22,288 nt of DNA, from positions 1 through 22,288 of the IMG/VR virus record IMGVR_UViG_3300023180_000444, one strand, 5' to 3'. Position 1 is the first letter of the stretch. Every line of letters begins with the position of its first letter. The notes beneath the pieces are model-generated. The model worked only from the letters and a program-made list of their open reading frames with translations. It was not told where the DNA came from and did no database searches. This document shows positions 7,784-14,360 of this stretch, one piece after another. This DNA is from a virus. The position numbers and the translations under genes are program-made.

Positions 7784-7803
7784 TCTTTTTGGCAGATTGT
7801 CAA
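7775..7803 (-). promoter_or_regulatory. Sigma70-like promoter for the small helical gene
   Basis: TTGACA (7798-7803) matches the -35 consensus 6 of 6. TTAAAT (7775-7780) matches the -10 consensus 4 of 6. The spacer is exactly 17 bases. It lies immediately after the gp23 terminator. The predicted +1 falls on or next to the A of the ATG at 7768. Confidence 0.5.
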
Positions 7804-7810
7804 GCCATAA

Positions 7811-7839
7811 AAAAAGGGCGGTATAAAACCGCCCTTTTT
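7811..7839 (-). terminator. Rho-independent terminator after gp23
   Basis: GGGCGGT (7816-7822) and ACCGCCC (7828-7834) pair around a 5-base loop. A/T runs on both sides extend the stem to 12 bp. On the minus strand the right arm is followed by a run of T. It lies 22 bases past the gp23 stop and should end the head-gene transcript. The symmetrical flanks would let it work in both directions. Confidence 0.9.
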
Positions 7840-7860
7840 CGTAACACTTAAAAGTGTAAA

Positions 7861-9051
7861 TTAAGCAAAACGTAAGTTAGCTGAAGTTACAGCAACTTTG
7901 CCTAAGTAGTCAGCAGCATTACCAAGAGATGAAGCTGTGTTGTTTAATTCAACGTAGCCATATCTTGTCATGAAGCTAACAACTGGTTCGAATGTACCTG
8001 GATCAAGTACAACACCGCTTGACATTAATGGAATGTATGGGCAGTAGAACGCAGCAGCGTCAGATTCTGAAGAACCTTTGTAACCAACTAGTACATCGTC
8101 AGATGTAGCATAGCCGTTTACATACACACGCATTGCACTGTTTAAAGTACCTACAAACTTAGTGTTTGTCGGAGCTTCAAAAGTACCTTCTGTTGTTCTT
8201 GCGAACGCAGAAGTTGTAGCAGACTGAAGAAGTGTTAACACTGTTGGTGAAACCACTGCCCAGTTACCTGCGCCACGACGTGTACGTTGTGCAATCAAGT
8301 TTGCAACACGGTTGATTTGAACAGCCAATGCAGCGTGTTCGTCACCAACGAATGTAGCAGTACCTGATACAGCAGCTTGATCGTATGTCAATGCAGCAGT
8401 ACCTGCTAGTGAGCTAAGAGATCCGATGATCTCCTGGTCGATCTCAGCAGTAATCTCTTGTGCAAGAGCTGCCATGATCTCAGCTTCAACGTCAATGCCC
8501 TGTTGAGCTTGAGCGTCTTGAGCTGCTTCAAAAGTCCAGCGAGCTGACAATTTACGTGTCTTCGCTTCGACTGTTTGTTTCAAGATTTGAATGCTTAGTC
8601 TTGTACCAGCTTCACCTTCTAAAGTTGCTGTAGCAGCAGCTCTGTTAGATGAAATTGTAGACCCTGCTGTAGTAGCAGAATAGCCTTCAGCAATCTTGAA
8701 TGGGCTTAATGCCTCTTCACCAGCTGTTGTTCCAGTTACACCAGAACCTGTTACAGCATCAGCGTAACGAACTCTTAATGTATGGATTTGACCAACTGGT
8801 CCAGTCATTGGTTGTACACCAACTAGTTCATTAGCAATGACTGTTGGCATAACACGTCTGATCACTGGAAGGATGACGCGATTTAGGGTTGCAACGTTAC
8901 CGGCGGAAGTAGCACCAGCTGTAGCGGACTCTGAAAGATACTTGCGAGTGTTCTCAAGAGTGGCAGCCATAACTGAACGCTTGTTACCTTGAAGGCCTTC
9001 TAATAATGCCTCTTTGGTTTCCGACCAGCGTGACTCTAATAGTTGTGACAT
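7861..9051 (-). CDS. gp23: Major capsid protein gp23 (T4 family)
   Basis: The protein has 396 residues and forms the hexameric shell of the head. The start is the ATG at 9051, with AAGGAG overlapping the gp22 stop; a longer frame to 9201 would run through the end of gp22 and is rejected. The segment around RRVMPTVIANELVGVQPMTG, then GQIHTLRVRY, is the T4 gp23 hallmark (VQPM..P.GQ). Later FWTF/ARWTFEAAQD-type and VVSPTVLTLL segments, plus YCPYIPLM with a MTRYGY end, also fit the family. It is about 125 residues shorter than T4 gp23. The N-terminal part before the conserved core is only about 50 residues, with one fair protease site (YLSE|S after E41). It follows gp21 and gp22 as in T4. Confidence 0.95.
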   Translation of the reverse strand: MSQLLESRWSETKEALLEGLQGNKRSVMAATLENTRKYLSESATAGATSAGNVATLNRVILPVIRRVMPTVIANELVGVQPMTGPVGQIHTLRVRYADAVTGSGVTGTTAGEEALSPFKIAEGYSATTAGSTISSNRAAATATLEGEAGTRLSIQILKQTVEAKTRKLSARWTFEAAQDAQAQQGIDVEAEIMAALAQEITAEIDQEIIGSLSSLAGTAALTYDQAAVSGTATFVGDEHAALAVQINRVANLIAQRTRRGAGNWAVVSPTVLTLLQSATTSAFARTTEGTFEAPTNTKFVGTLNSAMRVYVNGYATSDDVLVGYKGSSESDAAAFYCPYIPLMSSGVVLDPGTFEPVVSFMTRYGYVELNNTASSLGNAADYLGKVAVTSANLRFA

Positions 9052-9064
9052 TTGTATGTTCTCC

Positions 9065-10156
9065 TTAAACTTTAAGTCCCGCAAGTCTGCGGATATCAAA
9101 AATCTCAGCAGTTTTTTCTCCACTGCTTTCTTGTGCCTGTGCTTTATCGCCTGTAACTTCTTTGCCTTCAGTAAGCGCCTTCTTCGCTGGTACATTGCCA
9201 TCCATCACGGCGCCAATGTACTTGTCAAAAGTAGCGTGTAATTTGTTAGTCTGAACAGATTCTAGTAGTTCACTCATAACTTCGCGCTTGTCTGTACTTA
9301 AAGGTGATAAAAGTTCATTCATCACTTCTTTTCTAGCTGCGCTATCTTTCATACGAGCAATCTCTGATTCACGACTTTCAACTAGTTTTTCTGCTTCTGC
9401 AATTTTTGCTTCAGCTTCTTTAACTGCATCTTCTTTCTGTTTTACAACTTTAAGAAGTTTTGCTGTCTCAGATTTTTCATTTAGATAACTAGCCGCGTAT
9501 TCACTTGAAAAACTTTCAAAAATTCTGCGACCAAAATCATTTTTACGTGCTGCATCAATATCTTCTTTAAGTTGTGACATCTCAGAACGTAGTCCTTTAG
9601 AGACTGTTTCTTTGACTGCATCAGAAGCTTTTGCAATAAATTCTTTCTTGACAGATTCAAATTTTGCTTTGCTATCGCGAATTAACTTCACTTTAGTTTC
9701 AGCTAGATCTTTTTTGTCAGTGTGGAATTCGGCAATTTCTTTTGCTAATGCGTTAACTATGAAAGATTCTAATTTAGCAACGTTATTTGCTACACTCTTA
9801 CGATCTTCATGTAGTTCAGCTAGTTCTTTTTTCAAGTTGTTAAGAACAAATGATTCCATTGCTTTGGAATCATCTTTCATTTTCTTAGCGTACTTGGCTC
9901 TAGCTTCAATAAGTCCTTGACGATCTTCAGCAAACTCAGATAGTTCAGCTTGAATTCTATCAGCTAACATCTTTTCTACTGCTTCTGCCATTGCAGACTT
10001 ATCATGCTCATATTTTTGAGCGAACTCTTCACGTAATTGTGCAGAGACTGTGTCGCGGTTTTCTTGAATAGCAGTTTCCCAAGCGGTCTCAATCTCCGAC
10101 TTGACATCTTCGGAAATCACGTTATTTTCAAATAACTGTTTTACGAAATCTAACAT
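9065..10156 (-). CDS. gp22: Prohead scaffold (core) protein gp22
   Basis: The protein has 363 residues and forms the internal scaffold around which gp23 assembles; in T4 it is degraded by gp21 during maturation. The sequence is almost entirely charged helix or coiled coil. Three related helical blocks (centred on ELSEFAEDRQ, KELAELHEDRK and KEIAEFHTDKK) recur between residues about 70 and 160. L/I-x-E sites suited to the T4-type protease are frequent. The C-terminal EIFDIRRLAGLKV is a typical gp22 end. The ATG at 10156 has AAGGAG overlapping the gp21 TAA. Its position between gp21 and gp23 matches T4. Confidence 0.9.
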   Translation of the reverse strand: MLDFVKQLFENNVISEDVKSEIETAWETAIQENRDTVSAQLREEFAQKYEHDKSAMAEAVEKMLADRIQAELSEFAEDRQGLIEARAKYAKKMKDDSKAMESFVLNNLKKELAELHEDRKSVANNVAKLESFIVNALAKEIAEFHTDKKDLAETKVKLIRDSKAKFESVKKEFIAKASDAVKETVSKGLRSEMSQLKEDIDAARKNDFGRRIFESFSSEYAASYLNEKSETAKLLKVVKQKEDAVKEAEAKIAEAEKLVESRESEIARMKDSAARKEVMNELLSPLSTDKREVMSELLESVQTNKLHATFDKYIGAVMDGNVPAKKALTEGKEVTGDKAQAQESSGEKTAEIFDIRRLAGLKV

Positions 10157-10169
10157 TTTGTGATTCTCC

Positions 10170-10796
10170 TTAAGATTTTAGACCTTGAATTATTTTCTTC
10201 AAGCTCTCTGCTATATATCGTTGTGCCTGTGCGTCGCCTTTTACTTCTTGTGCAACTTTATATGCCTGAAATCCACCATTTGTATTCATTAGGTGTTCAT
10301 AAACTGGTGTAGGATAAGCTCCCGGAGCACTTGGTTGGGCTACAATGTCCACTGTAACAATTTCAAATCCTTGAACGTTACCGCTCGGGTCTACCTCTCC
10401 TGAACCTCTACTGCTTACACCTAATTTAACTCCTGATGTCAACATAGTTTCAATCAGTTGTCCCATAGGTGTAGGCAACATTTTAAGTTTTCCGTAGCCG
10501 TTAGGACCGTCCATCCACATTTTAGTAATCATGTGTGATACACGGTCGAGGTTTATTTTTAAATCTTGAGGATGATCAACTTCGCCTAGCACTGAATACC
10601 CCCCAGAAATCTGTTCGTTGAGCGTCTTGACAGCCCTATCAATTTCCTTAGAAGAATAAACACGTTGGTTAGCATTACGAATGTCACCCTGAATACAGAT
10701 GCCACTCAAGTGTAATGACTTACCTTCGCCTTCATCACGCTCAAGTACGATTTTAGCCTGATCGAAGCTCAGATGTTCTGTTAAGCTAGTTTTCAA
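10170..10796 (-). CDS. gp21: Prohead core protease gp21
   Basis: The protein has 208 residues and is the serine protease that processes scaffold and capsid after prohead assembly. GEVDHP contains the presumed catalytic His75. GVSSRG contains the presumed catalytic Ser (128 or 129). Both are hallmark motifs of the T4 gp21 family, which shares the herpesvirus assemblin-type fold. NQRVYSSKEI near residue 44 is also typical. The start is a TTG at 10796. No ATG or GTG lies between the upstream in-frame TAG (10809-10811) and residue 79. AGGGG 9 bases before the TTG is the likely SD. It sits between gp67-like and gp22, as in T4. Confidence 0.93.
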   Translation of the reverse strand: MKTSLTEHLSFDQAKIVLERDEGEGKSLHLSGICIQGDIRNANQRVYSSKEIDRAVKTLNEQISGGYSVLGEVDHPQDLKINLDRVSHMITKMWMDGPNGYGKLKMLPTPMGQLIETMLTSGVKLGVSSRGSGEVDPSGNVQGFEIVTVDIVAQPSAPGAYPTPVYEHLMNTNGGFQAYKVAQEVKGDAQAQRYIAESLKKIIQGLKS

Positions 10797-10811
10797 CCTT
10801 ATTATCCCCTA

Positions 10812-11690
10812 TTATCTACGACCACGGAAAATTGAATCGGTGTTGCCAGCGCCGCTTTCTTTGTTTGCTGCACCACTTTCTTTGCTCATTTTAGTAGCGT
10901 TTTTAGAACCTGGTGTGTTTACATTACCAAAGTCATCAACTTTAGGTGCTTTTGCGCCAGTTCCACCTTTCTCTTCGCCTTTGCTTCCGAGAATGTTTGC
11001 TGCTGTACCACCCATATCATTTTTACCTGCTACTGGTGATTTTGTGTCAGCGCCTGATTCTGTGCTTTTTACACCCGCTACTTTTTCAACGTACTCACGC
11101 ATTGTTGCAAGTTCGTCTACTTCTGGAGCAATTTCGTCAGCAACTGGCTCTAAAGATTCTTCTTCAGCTTCTTCATCGCCTGCTTCGCCTTCGTCGCCTT
11201 CGTCTCCACCTTTAATTTCATCAAATTTAGCTTGTAGTTCGTCAACAATAGAGTCTAGATCTTGGAATAACTCTTCTGGCTCTTTGTCGCCTTCTTCGTC
11301 ATCACCTGTGATATCAGCTTCTAGATCGTCTGTTGCGTCTCCGCCCATATCCATGTCGTCAGCTGGATCTTCTTCGTCATCAGCTTCTACAGCTACTTCT
11401 TCAAATTCTTCGTCAACTTTGTCTTCGTCATCATCTTCTGATGCTTCGTCAACTTTGTCTTCTTCTGCATCGTCGTCTTTTGATGCTTCATCAACTTCTT
11501 TGTCTTCAGCATCTTCGTCTTTTGCAGCTTCGTCTACTTCCTCATCGTCAGTCATTTCTTCCTGGATAAGGTTTTCATAAATTTCTCTTGATTTTCCTAC
11601 AACGTACTCATGAAAAAGCTCTTCGGCTTTTGCTTGATCGTCGTTAACTAGATGCTCAAGCATCTGTTCTAATTGTGATTTATCTGCCAT
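10812..11690 (-). CDS. gp67: Acidic prohead core protein, gp67-like
   Basis: The protein has 292 residues. The N-terminal 45 residues (LVNDDQAKAEELFHEYVVGK, then a helix to about residue 46) resemble the N-terminus of T4 gp67, a small acidic prohead core protein. From residue 47 to about 200 the protein is dominated by Asp and Glu, with three VDEA-containing repeats of 12-14 residues at 52-91. The last 90 residues are Gly/Ala/Lys/Ser-rich and end FRGRR. It is much longer than T4 gp67 (about 80 residues). AGGAGA precedes the ATG. Its place directly before gp21 fits gp67/gp68. It probably fills or organises the prohead core; the extension's role is unknown. Confidence 0.75.
   Translation of the reverse strand: MADKSQLEQMLEHLVNDDQAKAEELFHEYVVGKSREIYENLIQEEMTDDEEVDEAAKDEDAEDKEVDEASKDDDAEEDKVDEASEDDDEDKVDEEFEEVAVEADDEEDPADDMDMGGDATDDLEADITGDDEEGDKEPEELFQDLDSIVDELQAKFDEIKGGDEGDEGEAGDEEAEEESLEPVADEIAPEVDELATMREYVEKVAGVKSTESGADTKSPVAGKNDMGGTAANILGSKGEEKGGTGAKAPKVDDFGNVNTPGSKNATKMSKESGAANKESGAGNTDSIFRGRR
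11418..11537 (-). repeat. Acidic VDEA repeats in gp67-like protein
   Basis: Three consecutive units begin VDEAAKDEDAEDKE, VDEASKDDDAEEDK and VDEASEDDDEDK, with a degenerate fourth (VDEEFEEV) following. The repeat is also visible as recurring TTCGTCAACTTTGTC-type stretches on the plus strand, so it may expand and contract by slippage or recombination. Confidence 0.75.
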
Positions 11691-11722
11691 TTTGTTCTCC
11701 TATAGATTGGTAAGGCTGTTTT

Positions 11723-11740
11723 GTTATGTATTTACATAAC
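11723..11740 (-). other. Perfect 8-bp inverted repeat in gp67-like leader
   Basis: GTTATGTA and TACATAAC flank two bases, directly downstream of the TATAAATG late-promoter candidate. It would lie at the very 5' end of the gp67-to-gp23 transcript. It could be an mRNA-stabilising hairpin or a protein-binding dyad. Confidence 0.45.
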
Positions 11741-11747
11741 ATTTATA
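11740..11747 (-). promoter_or_regulatory. Late promoter candidate (TATAAATG) for gp67-gp23
   Basis: TATAAATG on the minus strand matches T4 late TATAAATA in 7 of 8 positions. It lies in the 66-base gap upstream of the gp67-like gene, about 50 bases before its ATG. It would drive gp67-like, gp21, gp22 and gp23 up to the terminator at 7811-7839. Confidence 0.5.
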
Positions 11748-11756
11748 AAAAGCTGG

Positions 11757-12416
11757 TTAAATGTGCATATTTTGAGCCGTTTGAAGATGATATATAGTCC
11801 CTCCGAAGGTATTTTCGAAGTCTTCATGCGAAATATGCCTTAAATTGGTATATTGCGGCCCTAATTTGTCAGGTATAAATCCTCCTGGTTCAATAACTCT
11901 ATAAAATTTAATAGACTTAAATTCTTTTATTACCTTTTCTGTTTGCGACAACCAATTACCAAAAAACGTAGCTGAGTCTACACTTTTTTTATAATTGAAT
12001 GTATTTGCATACACATTATTAAATTTTCCGTCAAGTCCTTTGTAATCGAACCCATGAATATATATCTCTTTATGCCCATTTTGTGCGGCAAACCATAGTG
12101 CAGTAGGTCCACTTGACCATCCTTTATGTGGGCTAAAAAAGTTAATTCTTGACTTTGTTTTAATGCCTTTGTTAGGGTTTGTCCATAATGTACCCTTGTG
12201 ATGATAGCCTGAATCAATGATTTCATTAACCATTTTAACATCTACTGCTACTAAAAAGTTAGGATCAAATTCTCTATATTGTGCATTACATCCGTACACA
12301 ATTCCGTACTCAAGTAACTTTTTCATATCGACTTTTTGTCGACTTTTACCATTACCTAGTACAAATGCGGGACGCTTATAGATTTTCTTATTCTGCTGGT
12401 TCTGCTGGGGTTGCAT
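11757..12416 (-). CDS. Rossmann-like protein resembling DUF115/GT42 sialyltransferase-type enzymes
   Basis: The protein has 219 residues. FVLGNGKSRQKVD (GNG motif, residues 21-26), IVYGCNAQYREFDP (41-52), VAVDVKM (56-62) and WSSGPTALWFAAQNGHKEIYI followed by HGFD (100-124) follow a familiar order. They match the GNGPS / G.N / D / (S)GP..A...A...G...I...G.D layout of DUF115 and GT42-type nucleotide-sugar-binding proteins. No membrane segment is seen. The ATG lies within the previous gene, overlapping its last 29 bases in another frame, with AAGG 7 bases upstream; later Met codons would delete the GNG motif. The Gln/Asn-rich first nine residues fall in the overlap. The family call is by motif only. 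It could modify a virion protein or a host glycan, or be a non-catalytic relative. Confidence 0.55.
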   Translation of the reverse strand: MQPQQNQQNKKIYKRPAFVLGNGKSRQKVDMKKLLEYGIVYGCNAQYREFDPNFLVAVDVKMVNEIIDSGYHHKGTLWTNPNKGIKTKSRINFFSPHKGWSSGPTALWFAAQNGHKEIYIHGFDYKGLDGKFNNVYANTFNYKKSVDSATFFGNWLSQTEKVIKEFKSIKFYRVIEPGGFIPDKLGPQYTNLRHISHEDFENTFGGTIYHLQTAQNMHI

Positions 12417-12627
12417 ACATTTGCCTTATAAATTCTAGTTCAGATTGTTTTTCTGCTGTATGTGCTTCAGCAGCCATTCTGATTTCGTTTATTTGGCGAA
12501 GTGTAAGCCTGATTTTTCTAGTATCTGACGCTTTAAGAACAGACGTGTCTTTGCTGTTGTCGTATCTTTTGTCGACAGCAAAGTCATTGATTGAATCGTT
12601 GAAGTATAAAAATTCTCTTAAAAGCAT
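12388..12627 (-). CDS. Small conserved protein downstream of portal, unknown function
   Basis: The protein has 79 residues. It begins MLLREFLYFNDSIND, with a charged middle (DTSVLKASDTRKIRLTLRQI) and a helical end (EFIRQMYATPAEPAE). From memory, proteins of this shape lie after gp20 in T4-like cyanophages, with no assigned function. There is no SD before the ATG. The gp20 stop (12639-12641) and an ATAAATA motif lie only 5-14 bases upstream. Translation therefore depends on coupling to gp20 or on a leaderless late transcript. The last 29 bases overlap the next gene. A head-assembly role is plausible from position only. Confidence 0.7.
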   Translation of the reverse strand: MLLREFLYFNDSINDFAVDKRYDNSKDTSVLKASDTRKIRLTLRQINEIRMAAEAHTAEKQSELEFIRQMYATPAEPAE

Positions 12628-12632
12628 ACTAC

Positions 12633-12639
12633 TATTTAT
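12633..12639 (-). promoter_or_regulatory. Late promoter core (ATAAATA) overlapping portal stop
   Basis: The minus strand reads CAGTAATAAATAGTAGTATG. The core adjoins and overlaps the gp20 TAA, and only 5 bases separate it from the ATG at 12627. If active in the T4 manner, transcription would begin at about that ATG. It could instead be chance AT-rich sequence at a stop codon. Confidence 0.4.
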
Positions 12640-14348
12640 TACTGCGAGACAGTTTCACTACCTGCCGCAGCTCCCTCTCCGCCTGCAGGTTCAGCAGCAG
12701 CCGCTTGATCTGGTGTTGCTTCAGCATCAGTTTGCGCTCCTGCTTCTGCTTCCATACCCGCTGGTGTAATACCAGCAGTTCTTAGCTCTCCTCCAGCATC
12801 AGCCGGTGGTTGAAGCATTAGTGAATTTTCTTCTTTCCACAGTCTTTCATTTTCTTTGATTTCTTCTTCAGTTAAACCTAAGTAACGTTTCATAGCAAAA
12901 CGTTTTGATAAGTGTGGAACTTGTTGTAATGTACCAAATAGATTTGCTCTTGTAGTATCAAGCTCAGCTTGTCTGTATGCAGCAAAGTTTTGTGGTGTTT
13001 GGAATTTCAAATCAAACAGTGTAGGATCAATGTTATAACCTTGATTGCTTAACCAAAATTTAAATTCTACATCAAATGCTTCTACAATACTGCTTTGTAG
13101 TCTTTCACAATATTTGTTAAAACGAAGCTCTTGAATATATGCTGTTCCTACTTTACCGTCTGCTACTGTGTTAGGTTGTTCGTCAATTGAAGTTGGCAAA
13201 TAAGAAGCCGGAATTCTCAATGCACGGAACAATTTATTAGTAAAGTATTTTAAATCTGTAATTTCACCTAGGTTAGTACCACCTGGTAATGTTTCAACTT
13301 TAGATCCACGTCCTTCTGCTGTTTGTGGAAAGAAGTAATCTTCGTTGGTTGATAGTGGATTATAACTTGCATCAATAACATTTGTGCTACCGCCTGTTTG
13401 TGACGGAATACGTCTTTGTTGGATTTCATTCTTAACTTTTTCAACAAAGCTCATTGCCATGTGTGAAGGCATATTACCAACGTCTACATAAAAAATTCTT
13501 CTTTCTGGAGCACGTTGAATACGATAGATAATAATCGCATCTTCAAGTAATTCTTTTTGTTTGTAAACTTTGAACACACTTTCTAATAGTGAATTACCAA
13601 AAGGATAATTGTTATCCAATCCTTCTGATAGTGAAATGTGCATCACGTGTTCAGCGTCTACTGTAATTTCATTTTGTGCATTATGGAAACGTGTGCCTGG
13701 TGTTTGTGCTGCTGATCCTACAAAGCCACGACCAAACCCTCCTCCAGTTGTGTATGAGCTGGTTCCACTTGGAGAAGTGTTTGACGTACCGTGTGGTGTG
13801 GTAGCAACTAGATTTTTAAAATTAAAATTAATGTCTTTTATAACATACTGCTCGGGAATCTTTCCTTCGGATTCGTTAACAATAATTTTGGAGACTTTTG
13901 CTTGATCCACATATAACAATTTCTTAGTTTCTGGATCACGAATGAAAAAACAATCGCCATATTTAAATGTGTTCCTTACTACTCTAAAAATTCTAGTTTC
14001 AAACTGTTGTTGCTTAGACCATTTTTGTAATGCGTCTTTTAATAATTTTGTTTCAACACCTGTAGGTTGTTTTCTAAATTTAAAATTAAATGGTGTTGAA
14101 TTTTCTTTGTCTTTACCTGTACAAAATTCAGCAAGAATATCAAGAGCAGCATTAACTTCTGAATCCATATCCATGGTATCATACTGCATATATCTTTCAA
14201 TTCTATTTGGCGCACCTGCATAAACATCGGGCAAGAAAGATGAGTAGTTAGCACGAGCAGGACCAGCGCGGCCGCCGCCACTAATTGGGCTATAACTACC
14301 ACTCTTGTTATCAATGTTTACAGGTGTAAAATATTTTTTCCAGCTCAT
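12639..14348 (-). CDS. gp20: Portal vertex protein gp20
   Basis: The protein has 569 residues and forms the dodecameric ring through which DNA is packaged; it also initiates head assembly and joins head to tail. Diagnostic T4 gp20 motifs are present: IYRIQRAPERRIFYVDVGN, then MPSHMA, EDYFFPQTAEGRGSKVETLP and LKYFTNKLFRALRIP. The length is close to T4 gp20 (524). Two low-complexity additions stand out. One is a Gly/Ser/Thr-rich insert at about residues 185-220. The other is an Ala/Gly/Glu-rich C-terminal tail of about 55 residues. AGGAAAAAG precedes the ATG, which lies 12 bases past the tape-measure stop, so the two are probably cotranscribed. Confidence 0.96.
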   Translation of the reverse strand: MSWKKYFTPVNIDNKSGSYSPISGGGRAGPARANYSSFLPDVYAGAPNRIERYMQYDTMDMDSEVNAALDILAEFCTGKDKENSTPFNFKFRKQPTGVETKLLKDALQKWSKQQQFETRIFRVVRNTFKYGDCFFIRDPETKKLLYVDQAKVSKIIVNESEGKIPEQYVIKDINFNFKNLVATTPHGTSNTSPSGTSSYTTGGGFGRGFVGSAAQTPGTRFHNAQNEITVDAEHVMHISLSEGLDNNYPFGNSLLESVFKVYKQKELLEDAIIIYRIQRAPERRIFYVDVGNMPSHMAMSFVEKVKNEIQQRRIPSQTGGSTNVIDASYNPLSTNEDYFFPQTAEGRGSKVETLPGGTNLGEITDLKYFTNKLFRALRIPASYLPTSIDEQPNTVADGKVGTAYIQELRFNKYCERLQSSIVEAFDVEFKFWLSNQGYNIDPTLFDLKFQTPQNFAAYRQAELDTTRANLFGTLQQVPHLSKRFAMKRYLGLTEEEIKENERLWKEENSLMLQPPADAGGELRTAGITPAGMEAEAGAQTDAEATPDQAAAAEPAGGEGAAAGSETVSQ

Positions 14349-14360
14349 TCTTTTTCCTAA

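Noticed and set aside
7861-9201. Longer gp23 frame with a basic N-terminus from an ATG at 9201
   Set aside because: The extra 50 residues lie on top of the end of gp22 in another frame. AAGGAG and the homologous N-terminus support the ATG at 9051.
10840-11580. 246-residue plus-strand ORF opposite the gp67-like gene
   Set aside because: It is a Ser/Ala/Leu-rich shadow of the acidic repeat region on the other strand, with no SD and no plausible protein features.
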